Origin: Bacteroidota bacterium | GTDB lineage: Bacteria; Bacteroidota; Bacteroidia; Bacteroidales; CAIXZF01 | NCBI GenBank assembly: GCA_026391855.1 | Contig: JAPLDE010000042.1 | Location: 49,287 to 102,532 of the forward strand | Length of the DNA: 53,246 nucleotides | Reading direction: 5' to 3' | Shown: positions 36,150 through 45,486 of the stretch, one piece after another | Layout of the letters: each line of letters opens with the position of its first letter | How positions within the stretch are numbered: the first letter of the stretch is position 1 | Position numbers and translations under genes: made by a program | Notes under the pieces: model-generated | The model's database searches: none | What the model was told of the DNA's origin: nothing | Seen by the model: the letters and a program-made list of their open reading frames with translations, nothing else

Positions 36150-37523
36150 ATGTGGTACCTTGACTTTTACTCTTTATGGGATATTCTGCTGGTTCCTTTA
36201 TATGCTTTTGCTATCATTATTGTTGCTTACTGGTGGGCCAGGAAAAAACAGGATGAAGACCCTGTTTACAGGTTCTTTGTACCCGGTTTGTTTGTAAAGA
36301 TCATTGGTGGCTTTTTATTCACAATGGTTTACACTTTTTACTATACTGGAGGCGACTGTCATGCCTATTTCTGGAGCGCTAAAACCCTGGTTAACCTGTT
36401 TTTTAAAGACCCCCAGCCATTTTTCTCAATTATGGTTGGGAATACGACATCCGAAAACTGGTCTTACTTCGATTATGCCACCGGTTGGCCTGTAGAATCG
36501 ATGTATGTCAGGGGTGGTGAAAGCTTTTCTGTACCCAGGTTGATGGTCCCCTTTTCTTTCCTTGCATTTAATCATATGCTGGTCGCTAATATCCTGCTGG
36601 ACACTTTCGCTTTCATCGGGATCTGGAAGTTTTTTACGATAATAGCTGCACTTTATCCTTCAATGCAAAAGAAACTGGCTGTAGCGGTATTTTATGTCCC
36701 TTCCATGGTATTCTGGGGTTCCGGGATAATGAAAGACACATTTGCACTGACGGCAACCCTCTGGGCAGTGAAAAATGTCTTTTCAATTGTTGAAAAAAAA
36801 GAAAAGATCTTCGGGAATATGGTCACCCTGTTGATAAATATCTTCCTGTTGATCTCCATAAAGCCATACATAGCCGTGGCCTTGGTCCCCTGCCTTGGGC
36901 TGGCGGTCTCTCATCAGTGGATTGTTAAAATAAAGAACCAGGTCCTGGGGTTATTCCTGGCTCCCTCCCTGATCGGACTGGGATTATTGATAGGAATACT
37001 CTCACTTTCCCTGATCAGTTCAAGAATGGGGTCCTATTCCTCAATGGAAGGGATCATTTCAAAAGCACAGATAAACCAGGCGGACCTGAGCCGTTCAGAG
37101 CAATACGGCACACACAAGTTTGACATCGGCGGATTCGACGCTTCTGTTTCAGGAATGCTGATAAAAGCACCCAGGGCTATCATTGCCGGTATCTACCGGC
37201 CTTTTCTCTGGGAAGCCGGCAGCGTGGTAATGCTGCTGTCTGCCTTGGAAAACACGGTCTTCCTGTTACTGACCATTTATATCCTGATGTATTCCGGGAT
37301 TAAAACCATCTTCAGAAGCATTCTCCAGGAGCCCTATCTGGTTTTCGCTTTAACCTTCAGCCTGATCTTTGCCTTTTCTGTAGGGCTCTCCACAGCCAAT
37401 TTCGGAGCCCTCGTCAGGTATAAAATTCCGGGGATACCATTTTTCGTAAGCACCCTGGTCATATTGTACGAAAAATACAAAGAAACTAAGGTGTTGAATG
37501 AATCAACATTACGTCCGTTTTAA
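36150..37523 (+). CDS. Polytopic membrane protein, possibly glycan polymerase-like
   Basis: 457 residues, about eleven membrane helices, no clear family motif that I can name. Recurrent features: an N-terminal helix, a conserved-looking loop around YTGGDCHAYFWSAKTLVN (residues about 66-83), a GS-G-MKDTFALTATLWAVK block near 190, and an end with ALVRYKIPGIPFFVSTLVIL, all of which recall O-antigen/exopolysaccharide polymerase-type proteins (large lumenal loops, arginine pair, R-x-K-I-P). It begins 11 bases after rlmH. Its 3' end overlaps the convergent GT39-like gene by 15 bases. It is a candidate for the glycan polymerase or a GT-C enzyme of the adjacent operon, but this rests on topology and location. 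Confidence 0.55.
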   Translation: MWYLDFYSLWDILLVPLYAFAIIIVAYWWARKKQDEDPVYRFFVPGLFVKIIGGFLFTMVYTFYYTGGDCHAYFWSAKTLVNLFFKDPQPFFSIMVGNTTSENWSYFDYATGWPVESMYVRGGESFSVPRLMVPFSFLAFNHMLVANILLDTFAFIGIWKFFTIIAALYPSMQKKLAVAVFYVPSMVFWGSGIMKDTFALTATLWAVKNVFSIVEKKEKIFGNMVTLLINIFLLISIKPYIAVALVPCLGLAVSHQWIVKIKNQVLGLFLAPSLIGLGLLIGILSLSLISSRMGSYSSMEGIISKAQINQADLSRSEQYGTHKFDIGGFDASVSGMLIKAPRAIIAGIYRPFLWEAGSVVMLLSALENTVFLLLTIYILMYSGIKTIFRSILQEPYLVFALTFSLIFAFSVGLSTANFGALVRYKIPGIPFFVSTLVILYEKYKETKVLNESTLRPF

Positions 37524-38924
37524 CCACCGCCCTATGATATTGCTGAATAACGCGCCGGCAGGAATAAGCAATAAAATATCAGCCGGGAGAAAATACCTCA
37601 TTTCGATATTTCTCAGCTGGACAGAAGTTCCGGCACAAATAACCAGGTAAAGAATAAGAAAAAAACAAGGGAAAATGATCAGGTCAGAACATTCCTTCCA
37701 ATATGCCTTTTTAACCGTGAACACTCCGGCCAACCCGGCAAGTATCAATAATGTCCGGTAATAGAAAAGCAGGGAAGCGATTTTCCTTGCCATACTGGCG
37801 CTGTCGTTCAGTTTGCTTTTAAAAATTGCCTTCTGAAGATTCTGAAGTGGAATTCTTATATAAAAATTTAACGGATTTTTCTCAATCTGGTGCTGCCTTA
37901 ACTTCGAAAATATTTCCTTTATTTCCTGGTTACAGTTTGGATAATCAAAAGGTTGTTTCCAGTATCCGGTTTTGTGGCTGAAACCGCTCCCGCAATTCTG
38001 ACAAAGAGTAACCGCTTTTTCAAGTAAAAGGGAATCACTGCGGTCACTATAAGCTTCTTTTGGAAAAACTACTTTTTGATTATGAATGATTTGGGAATAT
38101 TGTGGCTCCCATTCTGCCTTCACTGAATAAATATATTGAAGAAAGGCAAGGGCATCTTCATTCCAGTTGTAGAACCCCCGGAGATCCTGAGTGAAAATTA
38201 CCTTTTTATGGTTGATATAATTCCTGAGTGGCCATACACTGAATATAAGAACCATGAAAACCATCAGTTGAAGCATTTTCTTTAACAATAGTTTTGATTC
38301 CCGGAAATGATCCATGCAAAGGACCAGTATAAAAGCAGGCAGGATAAGCACACATTGCGGACGAACCAAAATGCCTATCCCCAGGAATAAACCGGAATAA
38401 TACAGGTAATTTTTCCTATTACGAAAAACAAAAAACCAGAAGGCTATTACGGTAATATTCACGCCGAGTAATTCGGCATAGATCACCGGAACCCAGACAA
38501 TAATAAACGGATAAGTGATATATACCGCAAGTGTGATCAAAGCCACCGACCGCTTTCGAAACAATTGGAGGGTTATCAGGAAAAGCAGCCAGGCAGTAAG
38601 CAGGTCAAGCAATAACTGTATCCCGGCGATCAACCGGAAACTGTTTTCCCAGTTTTGCCCGGTGATCAGATAAAATATCCCGATAAAAAAGGGATAACCG
38701 GGCATCCTGGCAAAGTAACCGTATTCCAGGCCCGGATTTACAGTAAAAGAACCCGTTTCGATCAGGCTCTGGAATGGAGAAGCAAAAGAATAAGTATCTC
38801 CGTCAACGAAAATATTTTCCCTTCCGAAATAAGGTTTGGCAAGGAATAGCACAAAAATGACCCTGAACAGCAATCCGGCCAGGAGTAACCAATATTCCGC
38901 TTTAATCTTCCGTAGTAAATTCAT
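37509..38924 (-). CDS. GT-C (GT39-like) membrane glycosyltransferase
   Basis: 471 residues with about ten membrane helices. The first extracytoplasmic loop contains DGDTYSFASPFQSLIETGSF, where the acidic pair (about residues 42-44) is the catalytic feature of GT-C enzymes such as ArnT/PMT. The stretch YFARMPGYPFFIGIFYLITG and LFLGIGILVRPQCVLILPAF match the family. It should use a polyprenyl-phosphate sugar as donor, outside the inner membrane. It is the last gene of the nine-gene minus-strand operon and overlaps the upstream GT2 gene by 23 bases; that GT2 enzyme is the natural source of the donor lipid. Confidence 0.8.
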   Translation of the reverse strand: MNLLRKIKAEYWLLLAGLLFRVIFVLFLAKPYFGRENIFVDGDTYSFASPFQSLIETGSFTVNPGLEYGYFARMPGYPFFIGIFYLITGQNWENSFRLIAGIQLLLDLLTAWLLFLITLQLFRKRSVALITLAVYITYPFIIVWVPVIYAELLGVNITVIAFWFFVFRNRKNYLYYSGLFLGIGILVRPQCVLILPAFILVLCMDHFRESKLLLKKMLQLMVFMVLIFSVWPLRNYINHKKVIFTQDLRGFYNWNEDALAFLQYIYSVKAEWEPQYSQIIHNQKVVFPKEAYSDRSDSLLLEKAVTLCQNCGSGFSHKTGYWKQPFDYPNCNQEIKEIFSKLRQHQIEKNPLNFYIRIPLQNLQKAIFKSKLNDSASMARKIASLLFYYRTLLILAGLAGVFTVKKAYWKECSDLIIFPCFFLILYLVICAGTSVQLRNIEMRYFLPADILLLIPAGALFSNIIGRWLKRT

Positions 38925-39879
38925 CCGGGAATTTTTTTATTGAATCAACATAATCCACAAAATGAATGGCAGGAATGATAAGCCTTTGTGTATTTTGGTT
39001 CAACACAATAAATGTGAGAAATAAAGTGACCAGTAATCCCTGGAACAGTAGTATTAACAATCCTGACAATGCAGAGGTGGTCCAACCGGGAATAGCCAGC
39101 GATGTATAAAATTTAAAATACAGCACAAAGACAACGCCGATCAGCATCAGTACTGCAAAAAAGATAAAGAATAAGATCGACCGGGCAGCCACTCTGTCAA
39201 GATAAACGGAAATTGATTTTAAACCATGTAAAACAAGGGATTCATAGCTCATGCTTGATTTCCCGTAGGTCCTCTTTTTCCTGGCAACCGGAACGGTTGT
39301 GAAAGGGATCATGGCTTTCATCATTCCGCCGGAATAATGGTTCCAGATCTCAGAAATATTAACAACAGAGGGTAAAAGCCCGCCTGGGACAAGGCTGAAA
39401 TTTCCAAAGGATATCCTTTTGCCGGTAAGCACACGGAAAAGTATCTTATACAAGAAATAACTCCATCTGAAAGAAAACCCTTCCTGCCTTTTCACCCTGG
39501 AAGCAAAAATAACCTGCCGGGGATGTCTTTCACTGGCTTCCATCATGGCCGGTATACCTCCGGGATCATCCTCTCCGTCTGCGTCCATTACAATAACCTG
39601 CCGGATATTCTTTTCATTTTTGTTCAGATAGGATAACCCGATTGAAATAGCCCGCTGGTGACCCATATTCTTTCTAAGCCTTAACCATTCGAAGGCTACC
39701 TCTCCCGGCCTTCCAACAACCGGTAATTGGTTTGATGCATCATCAACTACAAGGTATCTGACATTTTCTGCGGGAATGCTGCGAAAGGTGGTATCCAGCT
39801 TAGTCAATAATTCCGACAGTGATATCCAGTCATTAAAAACAGGGATCAATACCCAGGTTACTTTAAGCTCATCAGTCAT
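38902..39879 (-). CDS. GT2 polyprenyl-phosphate glycosyltransferase
   Basis: 325 residues from the ATG at 39879 (an in-frame TTG at 39885 is less likely). The catalytic domain follows GT-A/GT2 rules: VLIPVFNDWISLSELLTKL, the nucleotide-binding DDAS at 46-49, KNMGHQRAISIGL, and the metal site DADGED at about 99-104. Two membrane helices end the protein (near ILFFIFFAVLMLIGVVFVLY and LLILLFQGLLVTLFLTFIVL), as in GtrB and DPM-type synthases that make undecaprenyl-phosphate sugars. It overlaps the next gene and lies 2 bases downstream of asnB 1, so it should supply the lipid-linked sugar for the GT-C enzyme beside it. Confidence 0.87.
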   Translation of the reverse strand: MTDELKVTWVLIPVFNDWISLSELLTKLDTTFRSIPAENVRYLVVDDASNQLPVVGRPGEVAFEWLRLRKNMGHQRAISIGLSYLNKNEKNIRQVIVMDADGEDDPGGIPAMMEASERHPRQVIFASRVKRQEGFSFRWSYFLYKILFRVLTGKRISFGNFSLVPGGLLPSVVNISEIWNHYSGGMMKAMIPFTTVPVARKKRTYGKSSMSYESLVLHGLKSISVYLDRVAARSILFFIFFAVLMLIGVVFVLYFKFYTSLAIPGWTTSALSGLLILLFQGLLVTLFLTFIVLNQNTQRLIIPAIHFVDYVDSIKKFPDEFTTED

Positions 39880-39881
39880 TG

Positions 39882-41735
39882 TCAATGTATAAACTTCTTT
39901 TTAGTCATTTTCTGTAAAACAATAAGTGCCCATATCCGGTTATACAGATAATCTGAACGGCCACTCATAAATCTCTTTTTCAGCCTGCTCACTTCCTCAA
40001 AATTAAGAATATTTGATGCACTTACACTTTCTTCCGACAAATATTCTTCAATAAGGTAATTCAGTGGTCCTTTCAGCCATCGGGTCATCGGCACGGAAAA
40101 ACCCTTTTTAGGTCTTGCAAAAAGTGCTTCCGGTAAATATTCAAATAATATCTTCTTTAACAAATATTTTGAACACCCGTTTTTATACTTCAAACCAGGA
40201 TCAAGGTTAAGCGACCACTCAACAATACGATAGTCAAGTAACGGTACCCTGCATTCCAGCGAGTGGAACATGGAAGTTCTGTCAACCTTTACCAGGAGAT
40301 CATCTTTCAGATAATAAGAAATATCAAACAAAGCCTGAGATTCTTCCGGTGTGAGTGTCCTGTCGTAATTCATTTTCAGGTATGCATTCTCGTTGGTATC
40401 GCATATCTCAGGCATTATCAACTGCTCCAGTTCCTTTATTGAAAATAGATATTGTTCCTGGGAAAAAATGTGAGACCTGAGGTTATCATCCTGCCTGTAA
40501 TTCAATAATTCCGCTACTCTCTGATACCTGCTGCTCCCAAATTGCATAGCCATTGCTGCAGGCTTTCTTAAAAAATACAATATAGGATTATTAAAACGAT
40601 TGGCCCATTTATAGGCTCCATATCCAAAAAACAGCTCATCACCTCCATCACCGGTGAGCACCATTTTCACCTCCCCAGCCGCCATTTTTGACACGAGCAG
40701 GGAGGGAATGGCGGAGGAATCTTCAAAAGGTTGGTCAAATATCTCAATCGAATCGTTAACCCATTCCAATGCATCATTTTCAGTGACCATAAATTCATGG
40801 TGCTCAGTACCCAGAATCTTTGCAACTTCCCTGGAATAGGGACTTTCATCAAAGAAACTGTCTTTAAAACCGATAGAAAATGTTTTAAGCCTCCCTTCAT
40901 AATTCTTAGAAGCGATGGCTGTGATCAGGCTTGAATCGACACCTCCGCTCAGGAAACTGCCAAAAGGAACATCACAGATCAGCCTGTAACGGACAGAACT
41001 ACAAATAAGCTCGTTCAATTGCTCCTTTGCTTCCTTTTCATCTGAAATTAATCTTTCTTTAATACATCCATTCAAATTCCAAAATGATTCTTCTTTAATA
41101 CCTTCACGACCAATTGTCAATATTCCGCCTGCCTTTACCTGGTAAATATTCTTATAAAATGTATTAATATCTCCGATAAAACCGTAATGGAGAAATTCTG
41201 AAATGGCAAGATAATTAATTGACGAATTCTCAACAACGTAATTAATACATAGCAAAGCTTTTATCTCTGAGGCAAAAGCAAAAACCTTTCCATCCCAGAA
41301 ATAATACAGGGGTTTAATACCGATTCTGTCGCGGAATAACGTTATTTTATTTCGTTCAGTATTAAAAATAGCAATGGCAAACATACCGTTAAAAAAATCG
41401 ACACAACGATTATCCCACAAGGTATATGATTCCAGAATTACCTCTGTATCCGAATGAGTATAATATTCTGATCCGGTTTTTACTGCAATTTCTTTATAAT
41501 TATAAATCTCCCCGTTATAGACAATAACTGAATTACCATCATGGCTGTATATCGGCTGATTGGCAGCTTCAGAAATATCAATAATACTGAGTCTCCTGTG
41601 TCCCAGACCAACATTCCCGCTAAAATAAAAATCCTCTGCGTCAGGCCCCCTGTGAGAAAGCGCCGAGGTTGCTTTTCTCAGGTCCTGCTGTGAAATATGA
41701 TCTTCAAATTGGTAATATCCCGTTATTCCACACAT
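39882..41735 (-). CDS. asnB: Asparagine synthase-type glutamine amidotransferase, copy 1
   Basis: 617 residues. The N-terminal Ntn glutaminase starts with the catalytic Cys2 (MCGITGYYQ); LSHRGPDAED and the YNGEIYNYKE block complete the glutamine site. The synthetase half has the PPi loop SGGVDSS (263-269), GDGGDELFFGYGAYKWANRF and the conserved CRVPLLDYRIVEW. In sugar-biosynthesis operons such paralogues amidate uronic acids or other carboxylates rather than making free asparagine. It follows a glycosyltransferase with a 13-base overlap and precedes the GT2 gene. Amidation of a glycan carboxylate is therefore more likely than amino-acid metabolism, though the sequence alone does not decide. 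Confidence 0.92.
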   Translation of the reverse strand: MCGITGYYQFEDHISQQDLRKATSALSHRGPDAEDFYFSGNVGLGHRRLSIIDISEAANQPIYSHDGNSVIVYNGEIYNYKEIAVKTGSEYYTHSDTEVILESYTLWDNRCVDFFNGMFAIAIFNTERNKITLFRDRIGIKPLYYFWDGKVFAFASEIKALLCINYVVENSSINYLAISEFLHYGFIGDINTFYKNIYQVKAGGILTIGREGIKEESFWNLNGCIKERLISDEKEAKEQLNELICSSVRYRLICDVPFGSFLSGGVDSSLITAIASKNYEGRLKTFSIGFKDSFFDESPYSREVAKILGTEHHEFMVTENDALEWVNDSIEIFDQPFEDSSAIPSLLVSKMAAGEVKMVLTGDGGDELFFGYGAYKWANRFNNPILYFLRKPAAMAMQFGSSRYQRVAELLNYRQDDNLRSHIFSQEQYLFSIKELEQLIMPEICDTNENAYLKMNYDRTLTPEESQALFDISYYLKDDLLVKVDRTSMFHSLECRVPLLDYRIVEWSLNLDPGLKYKNGCSKYLLKKILFEYLPEALFARPKKGFSVPMTRWLKGPLNYLIEEYLSEESVSASNILNFEEVSRLKKRFMSGRSDYLYNRIWALIVLQKMTKKKFIH

Positions 41736-43018
41736 TTTAAAATAAATTTAGCCATCTCAGCTGTCTGGTTTCTTCTGCTATATTCCGCCACAGGTCCGGC
41801 TGAGCATGAGACCATCCCCGTTTTTGAAAATTCATTAAACAATTCTTTTACAGAATGAATAAAATCTGATTCATTTCTGCAAATATAACCTGTGTGCTTT
41901 TTTAGAATTATTTTTGTCATAATTCCGCTATCCCCAAAAATCATTAAAATCATTCTATTTATGGCTAAATAATCAAAAAGCTTTACATTTAACCATTCCG
42001 TCCCAGCATTTGCAAGTAACAGGAGAAGATGACTCTTCTTTAATTGCTTATAATAATCATTCAAAGGTATCCTTGGTATAAATTCAAAAGAGATCTGTTC
42101 TGAAATTGACGATTCAACTAATTTATTAATAAAATCATTATCAATATTTGATCCTATGAATTTCATCCTCACTTTAAAATTCTTATCCTCCTCAGCCAGT
42201 CTGTTCAGCAATTGCAACACCTTACCCAAAGGCTGAAAAGGATATAAATGGCCAGCATAAGAAATGGTAAACTCAGAAGGATAATCCTTATCATTCATTT
42301 TACCAGGCAGTTCTTCTTCAATAAATCCATTGTAAACAACATGAAAATTCGCTTCATGATATAATTTCTGTAAACCAGAAAAAAAAGAGGGAGATGCCAT
42401 TAATACTGCTTTGGAATTTTTCAGGAATTTCTTTTCAAGACCACTGAACAATATTCCTTTCAGAATCCGAAGACCAGTATTATCAAAATTATTGGTGATG
42501 CCTCTGTTCCAGCCGTCCCTGTAATCCAGGATATAAGGAACATTATATTTTTCAGAGAGAATAAAGCAATGTTTAAAAAGAATAAACGGCTCTCCGGTAG
42601 CAATGATTAAATCTGCTTTGTTAATTTTTAAGTAATTATCAGCAGCTCTGAATATTTCATAGGAATTGTCAAGCTTAGGAATGAAAAACCTGAAAAAAGA
42701 AATCAGAAAAGAAATGGTCTTCCTTGGAATTACAAACCGGGTAATTCCATATTTAAGAATTAATTTATCACGAAACCCAGCTTTATGCGGAACCCTGATG
42801 ATCTGCCCCTTTTCAGTAATTTCTTCGATAATTTCCTGGCAAACGGATGATCTAACAAAATTTTCCGGTGTACGGTTTCCCGGATCCCAGTGCCTTGTTA
42901 CCACAACAGGATTAATTCCGTAGTAATGAAGATAAAGATACCAGCCGTATGGTCGCTGTGCCCCGGCTGATAAACAGGGAGGAAAATCATAAGCGAGTAT
43001 GACCGCAGTTCTCATCAT
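41723..43018 (-). CDS. GT4-like glycosyltransferase
   Basis: 431 residues. ATG at 43018 overlaps the upstream stop in an ATGA junction. GT-B features: the N-terminal AYDFPPCLSAGAQRPYGW, DLIIATGEPFILFKHC, LDYRDGWNRGITNNFDNTGL, and a C-terminal donor half starting FTISYAGHLYPFQPLGKVLQ with LLLLANAGTEWLNVKLFDYL. The EX7E glutamate pair is weak, with the region reading KLFDYLAINRMILMIFGDSG, so the second Glu is replaced by Asp. It resembles the GT4-like protein at 31989. Expected to transfer one sugar in glycan assembly. Confidence 0.78.
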   Translation of the reverse strand: MMRTAVILAYDFPPCLSAGAQRPYGWYLYLHYYGINPVVVTRHWDPGNRTPENFVRSSVCQEIIEEITEKGQIIRVPHKAGFRDKLILKYGITRFVIPRKTISFLISFFRFFIPKLDNSYEIFRAADNYLKINKADLIIATGEPFILFKHCFILSEKYNVPYILDYRDGWNRGITNNFDNTGLRILKGILFSGLEKKFLKNSKAVLMASPSFFSGLQKLYHEANFHVVYNGFIEEELPGKMNDKDYPSEFTISYAGHLYPFQPLGKVLQLLNRLAEEDKNFKVRMKFIGSNIDNDFINKLVESSISEQISFEFIPRIPLNDYYKQLKKSHLLLLLANAGTEWLNVKLFDYLAINRMILMIFGDSGIMTKIILKKHTGYICRNESDFIHSVKELFNEFSKTGMVSCSAGPVAEYSRRNQTAEMAKFILKCVE

Positions 43019-44295
43019 ACCAGCCTCCTGATGACCTTCAGTAAACGTAATGCCTGCTTTTCTTTTTTGTTCTTTAATTTTATTGCCTTTTTAACATTGA
43101 AAAACGGGTTATTCTTCGTTAGATATTCTGTCTGACCCATCCCGTGTTTGCAATATTCCTCTGATTTCAGTTTGAATTCTTTTTCCAGTGATGCCAGGTA
43201 TAAACCGGTACATTTTTCCGCAGCCTTTTTGGCAGAATAAAATAAAAGAGAAAAACTCCCGCTTAAATGAATATTCCGTAAATAAGAACTGACTATTCCA
43301 TCAGAAAAGTTCACAGCATCCTCGGAAACATTTCTCCATTTATGGACCGGCACAAGGTGGAACACCTGTCGTGCAAGTAAAGAAGGCATGATCAGATGGG
43401 AACCGTGTACGCCGGTAACAAAAAGGCATTCTGTTAAAAGATCGTTATATTTGAACTCCATCGGATCATCAAATTTTTCGCATCGCTGGTCAAGAATAAA
43501 CGGGGGAAAAAGCTTGTCATCTTTTTCCCCTATAACAATCAGCGGAATGCTTTCATCAAAATACGATCTTAATAGTTTAAAGAATTTTATAATTCGTTTT
43601 CTTTGCTTTGACAATCCCCAGCTTCGTTTCGGATCTTTACGGTAATAAAATATTATTGACCGGGATGGTGGTTTTCCGGCCTGATTACTTGTCAGGTTAA
43701 AAAACTCAATAAGTATATTTCTTTCCGGATAATTAAAGTAGGTATTCAGAAAAGCAACATCATAATCCGAATAATTCTTCCTTACTTCATCCAGTATTAC
43801 ATCCAGTTCATAACAATTTTCCAGATCATAAAAAGGAACAGAAACAATACAAAGGTGCATTTTTTCTGAAGGAAGAAAGGCAGCTATTGATTTATGGACA
43901 ATGACCATCAGGTCAAATTCTCCGGAATACTCAGAAAACAGGGGCTGAAGGTTGAACATTTTCAGGAGAGAATGACCGTAGCAATTATCCAGGAGATTAA
44001 TCACCAGGCATTTACTCTGCTGGATACTTTTTAGTTTCCACTCAACCCTGCTCATTTCAATCGGGCACCGTTTATAATAATTGGTAATTAATGGCTTATT
44101 GAAAAAGTTTATTTCTCCTCTAGTTACACTGTTTTGTCTGGAATTGAATACCAGTGGGTAAGCAGCAGCATGGTTATCGGCCGGTAATAGTTCAACATTC
44201 CCGTCATTATCAGAATAAACGGTAAAATAAGAAAGTAATGAAGCATTTTTCATTTTTTCTTTCCCGGTCAGTTCAGATAAAAGGCAGGTATTCAT
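43015..44295 (-). CDS. Unrecognised 426-residue protein in the glycan operon
   Basis: No family is recognised with confidence. The sequence is soluble, without signal peptide or membrane helices, and rich in basic residues at its C-terminus (KAIKLKNKKEKQALRLLK). A Rossmann-like middle part reads FVTGVHGSHLIMPSLLARQVFH (residues about 300-320), somewhat like the GxHGA-type motif of GT61 and related glycosyltransferases or polysaccharide pyruvyl transferases, and the part before it holds SIIFYYRKDPKRSWGLSKQR. The ATG at 44295 is followed 14 codons later by another Met. It is tightly packed between two GT4 genes, so it likely belongs to the same pathway. Low-confidence suggestion: glycosyltransferase or sugar-modifying enzyme. 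Confidence 0.55.
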   Translation of the reverse strand: MNTCLLSELTGKEKMKNASLLSYFTVYSDNDGNVELLPADNHAAAYPLVFNSRQNSVTRGEINFFNKPLITNYYKRCPIEMSRVEWKLKSIQQSKCLVINLLDNCYGHSLLKMFNLQPLFSEYSGEFDLMVIVHKSIAAFLPSEKMHLCIVSVPFYDLENCYELDVILDEVRKNYSDYDVAFLNTYFNYPERNILIEFFNLTSNQAGKPPSRSIIFYYRKDPKRSWGLSKQRKRIIKFFKLLRSYFDESIPLIVIGEKDDKLFPPFILDQRCEKFDDPMEFKYNDLLTECLFVTGVHGSHLIMPSLLARQVFHLVPVHKWRNVSEDAVNFSDGIVSSYLRNIHLSGSFSLLFYSAKKAAEKCTGLYLASLEKEFKLKSEEYCKHGMGQTEYLTKNNPFFNVKKAIKLKNKKEKQALRLLKVIRRLV

Positions 44296-44313
44296 AAAAT
44301 TAAAGTAATGCAG

Positions 44314-45486
44314 TTATTTTCGCTCAAGATTGTTATAAAAACCAACCAGTAAGCGGCTTTCATTCTGCCAGTTCAATTCATTCTTTGCTATTTTCAGGTT
44401 ATTTTTTAATTCGTCGTAATTGTTAAGAATTTCCAGGAATCCCCTTTTATATTCTCCCGGGATGTCAGGGTTAACGACAGCGCCTATTTTGTAATGTTCT
44501 ACGATACGTGCCACCTCAGGCTGACTTGTACACAGGACAGGGATCTCCGAGATAATGTACTCGAACAGTTTATTATCGAGTGCATACCAGTACGAAAGGT
44601 CTTTTTTATTGTAGGTTGGGACAATACCGGCATCACAGGAAGCCAGTACCGGTCCGATTTCTTCCGGTTTTATCTTTGGATGGAAGAAAACATGGCGATA
44701 TTTTCTATCTTTAACCCAATCCTGAACCGCCTTTTTCCCACCCTGTTCACCGGATATAATGATAAAAGCAAAGTCAGGCAAATCCGCTGTTTCCATTATT
44801 ACCTGTTCAAGATTAAGGGTTTTGGGATAAATGGCCGAACCGATAAACACCAGTATTTTTGTTGTATCCGGAATAGAAAAACGTTTTCTCAACAAGGAAG
44901 GATCAGGCGGATAATCTTTTTTATCAGTTATATTGCGAAGAATCAGGGGTTTGCCGGAAAGCCTGAAATATTGCCGGAGGTTTGCAGCCAGCGATTCATT
45001 AACAGTAATAAGGTGATCGATATAACCGGCATTGTTCTTTTCCCGGAGTACCTGGAAACGTCTGACCACCCATGATTTCAAATAAAGGACCGGGTCATTC
45101 TGTCTGGATACATTCAGCGGCCAGCTGTGGAAGAGTTCATGAGAGTCATAAATGAGGGTGATTCCGGGTTTTTTCTTTTTCACCATTTTGCCCATTTGCA
45201 GCATGGCCTGGTCATGGCAGTGTAAAACGTCCGGTGAAACCGAGAGTATGGGATCGATATATCTTTTAAGGCGGGAGGTTTTTTTTATGTCAAAAATGTC
45301 ATCCTCAAAGATCCTGATGATCTGGTAACCATCATGCTGTTCCTTTTCAGGCAGGGACCCGTCCTTCACACAAAATACCACAAGCCGGAAACCGCCGGTT
45401 GCAAGAGCAGTGACTTCTCTTAAAACCCGCCGGTCATCAACAAATGGGTTATCAAGCAAAACAGCGGTAGTCATCCTCACCTTCAT
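44314..45486 (-). CDS. GT4-family glycosyltransferase
   Basis: 390 residues from the ATG at 45486, which overlaps the PIG-L stop by one base (TAATG); a longer start at 45498 (TTG) adds four residues and is less likely. It contains AVLLDNPFVDDRRVLREVTA, LHCHDQAMLQMGKMVKK, the typical YDSHELFHSWPLN, RNITDKKDYPPDPSLLRK, ILVFIGSAIYPKTLNLEQVI and the donor block LDNKLFEYIISEIPVLCTSQ with the conserved Glu. These are GT4-type features. The tight coupling with PIG-L, a possible deacetylase of N-acetylated sugars, suggests the two act on successive steps. Confidence 0.85.
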   Translation of the reverse strand: MKVRMTTAVLLDNPFVDDRRVLREVTALATGGFRLVVFCVKDGSLPEKEQHDGYQIIRIFEDDIFDIKKTSRLKRYIDPILSVSPDVLHCHDQAMLQMGKMVKKKKPGITLIYDSHELFHSWPLNVSRQNDPVLYLKSWVVRRFQVLREKNNAGYIDHLITVNESLAANLRQYFRLSGKPLILRNITDKKDYPPDPSLLRKRFSIPDTTKILVFIGSAIYPKTLNLEQVIMETADLPDFAFIIISGEQGGKKAVQDWVKDRKYRHVFFHPKIKPEEIGPVLASCDAGIVPTYNKKDLSYWYALDNKLFEYIISEIPVLCTSQPEVARIVEHYKIGAVVNPDIPGEYKRGFLEILNNYDELKNNLKIAKNELNWQNESRLLVGFYNNLERK

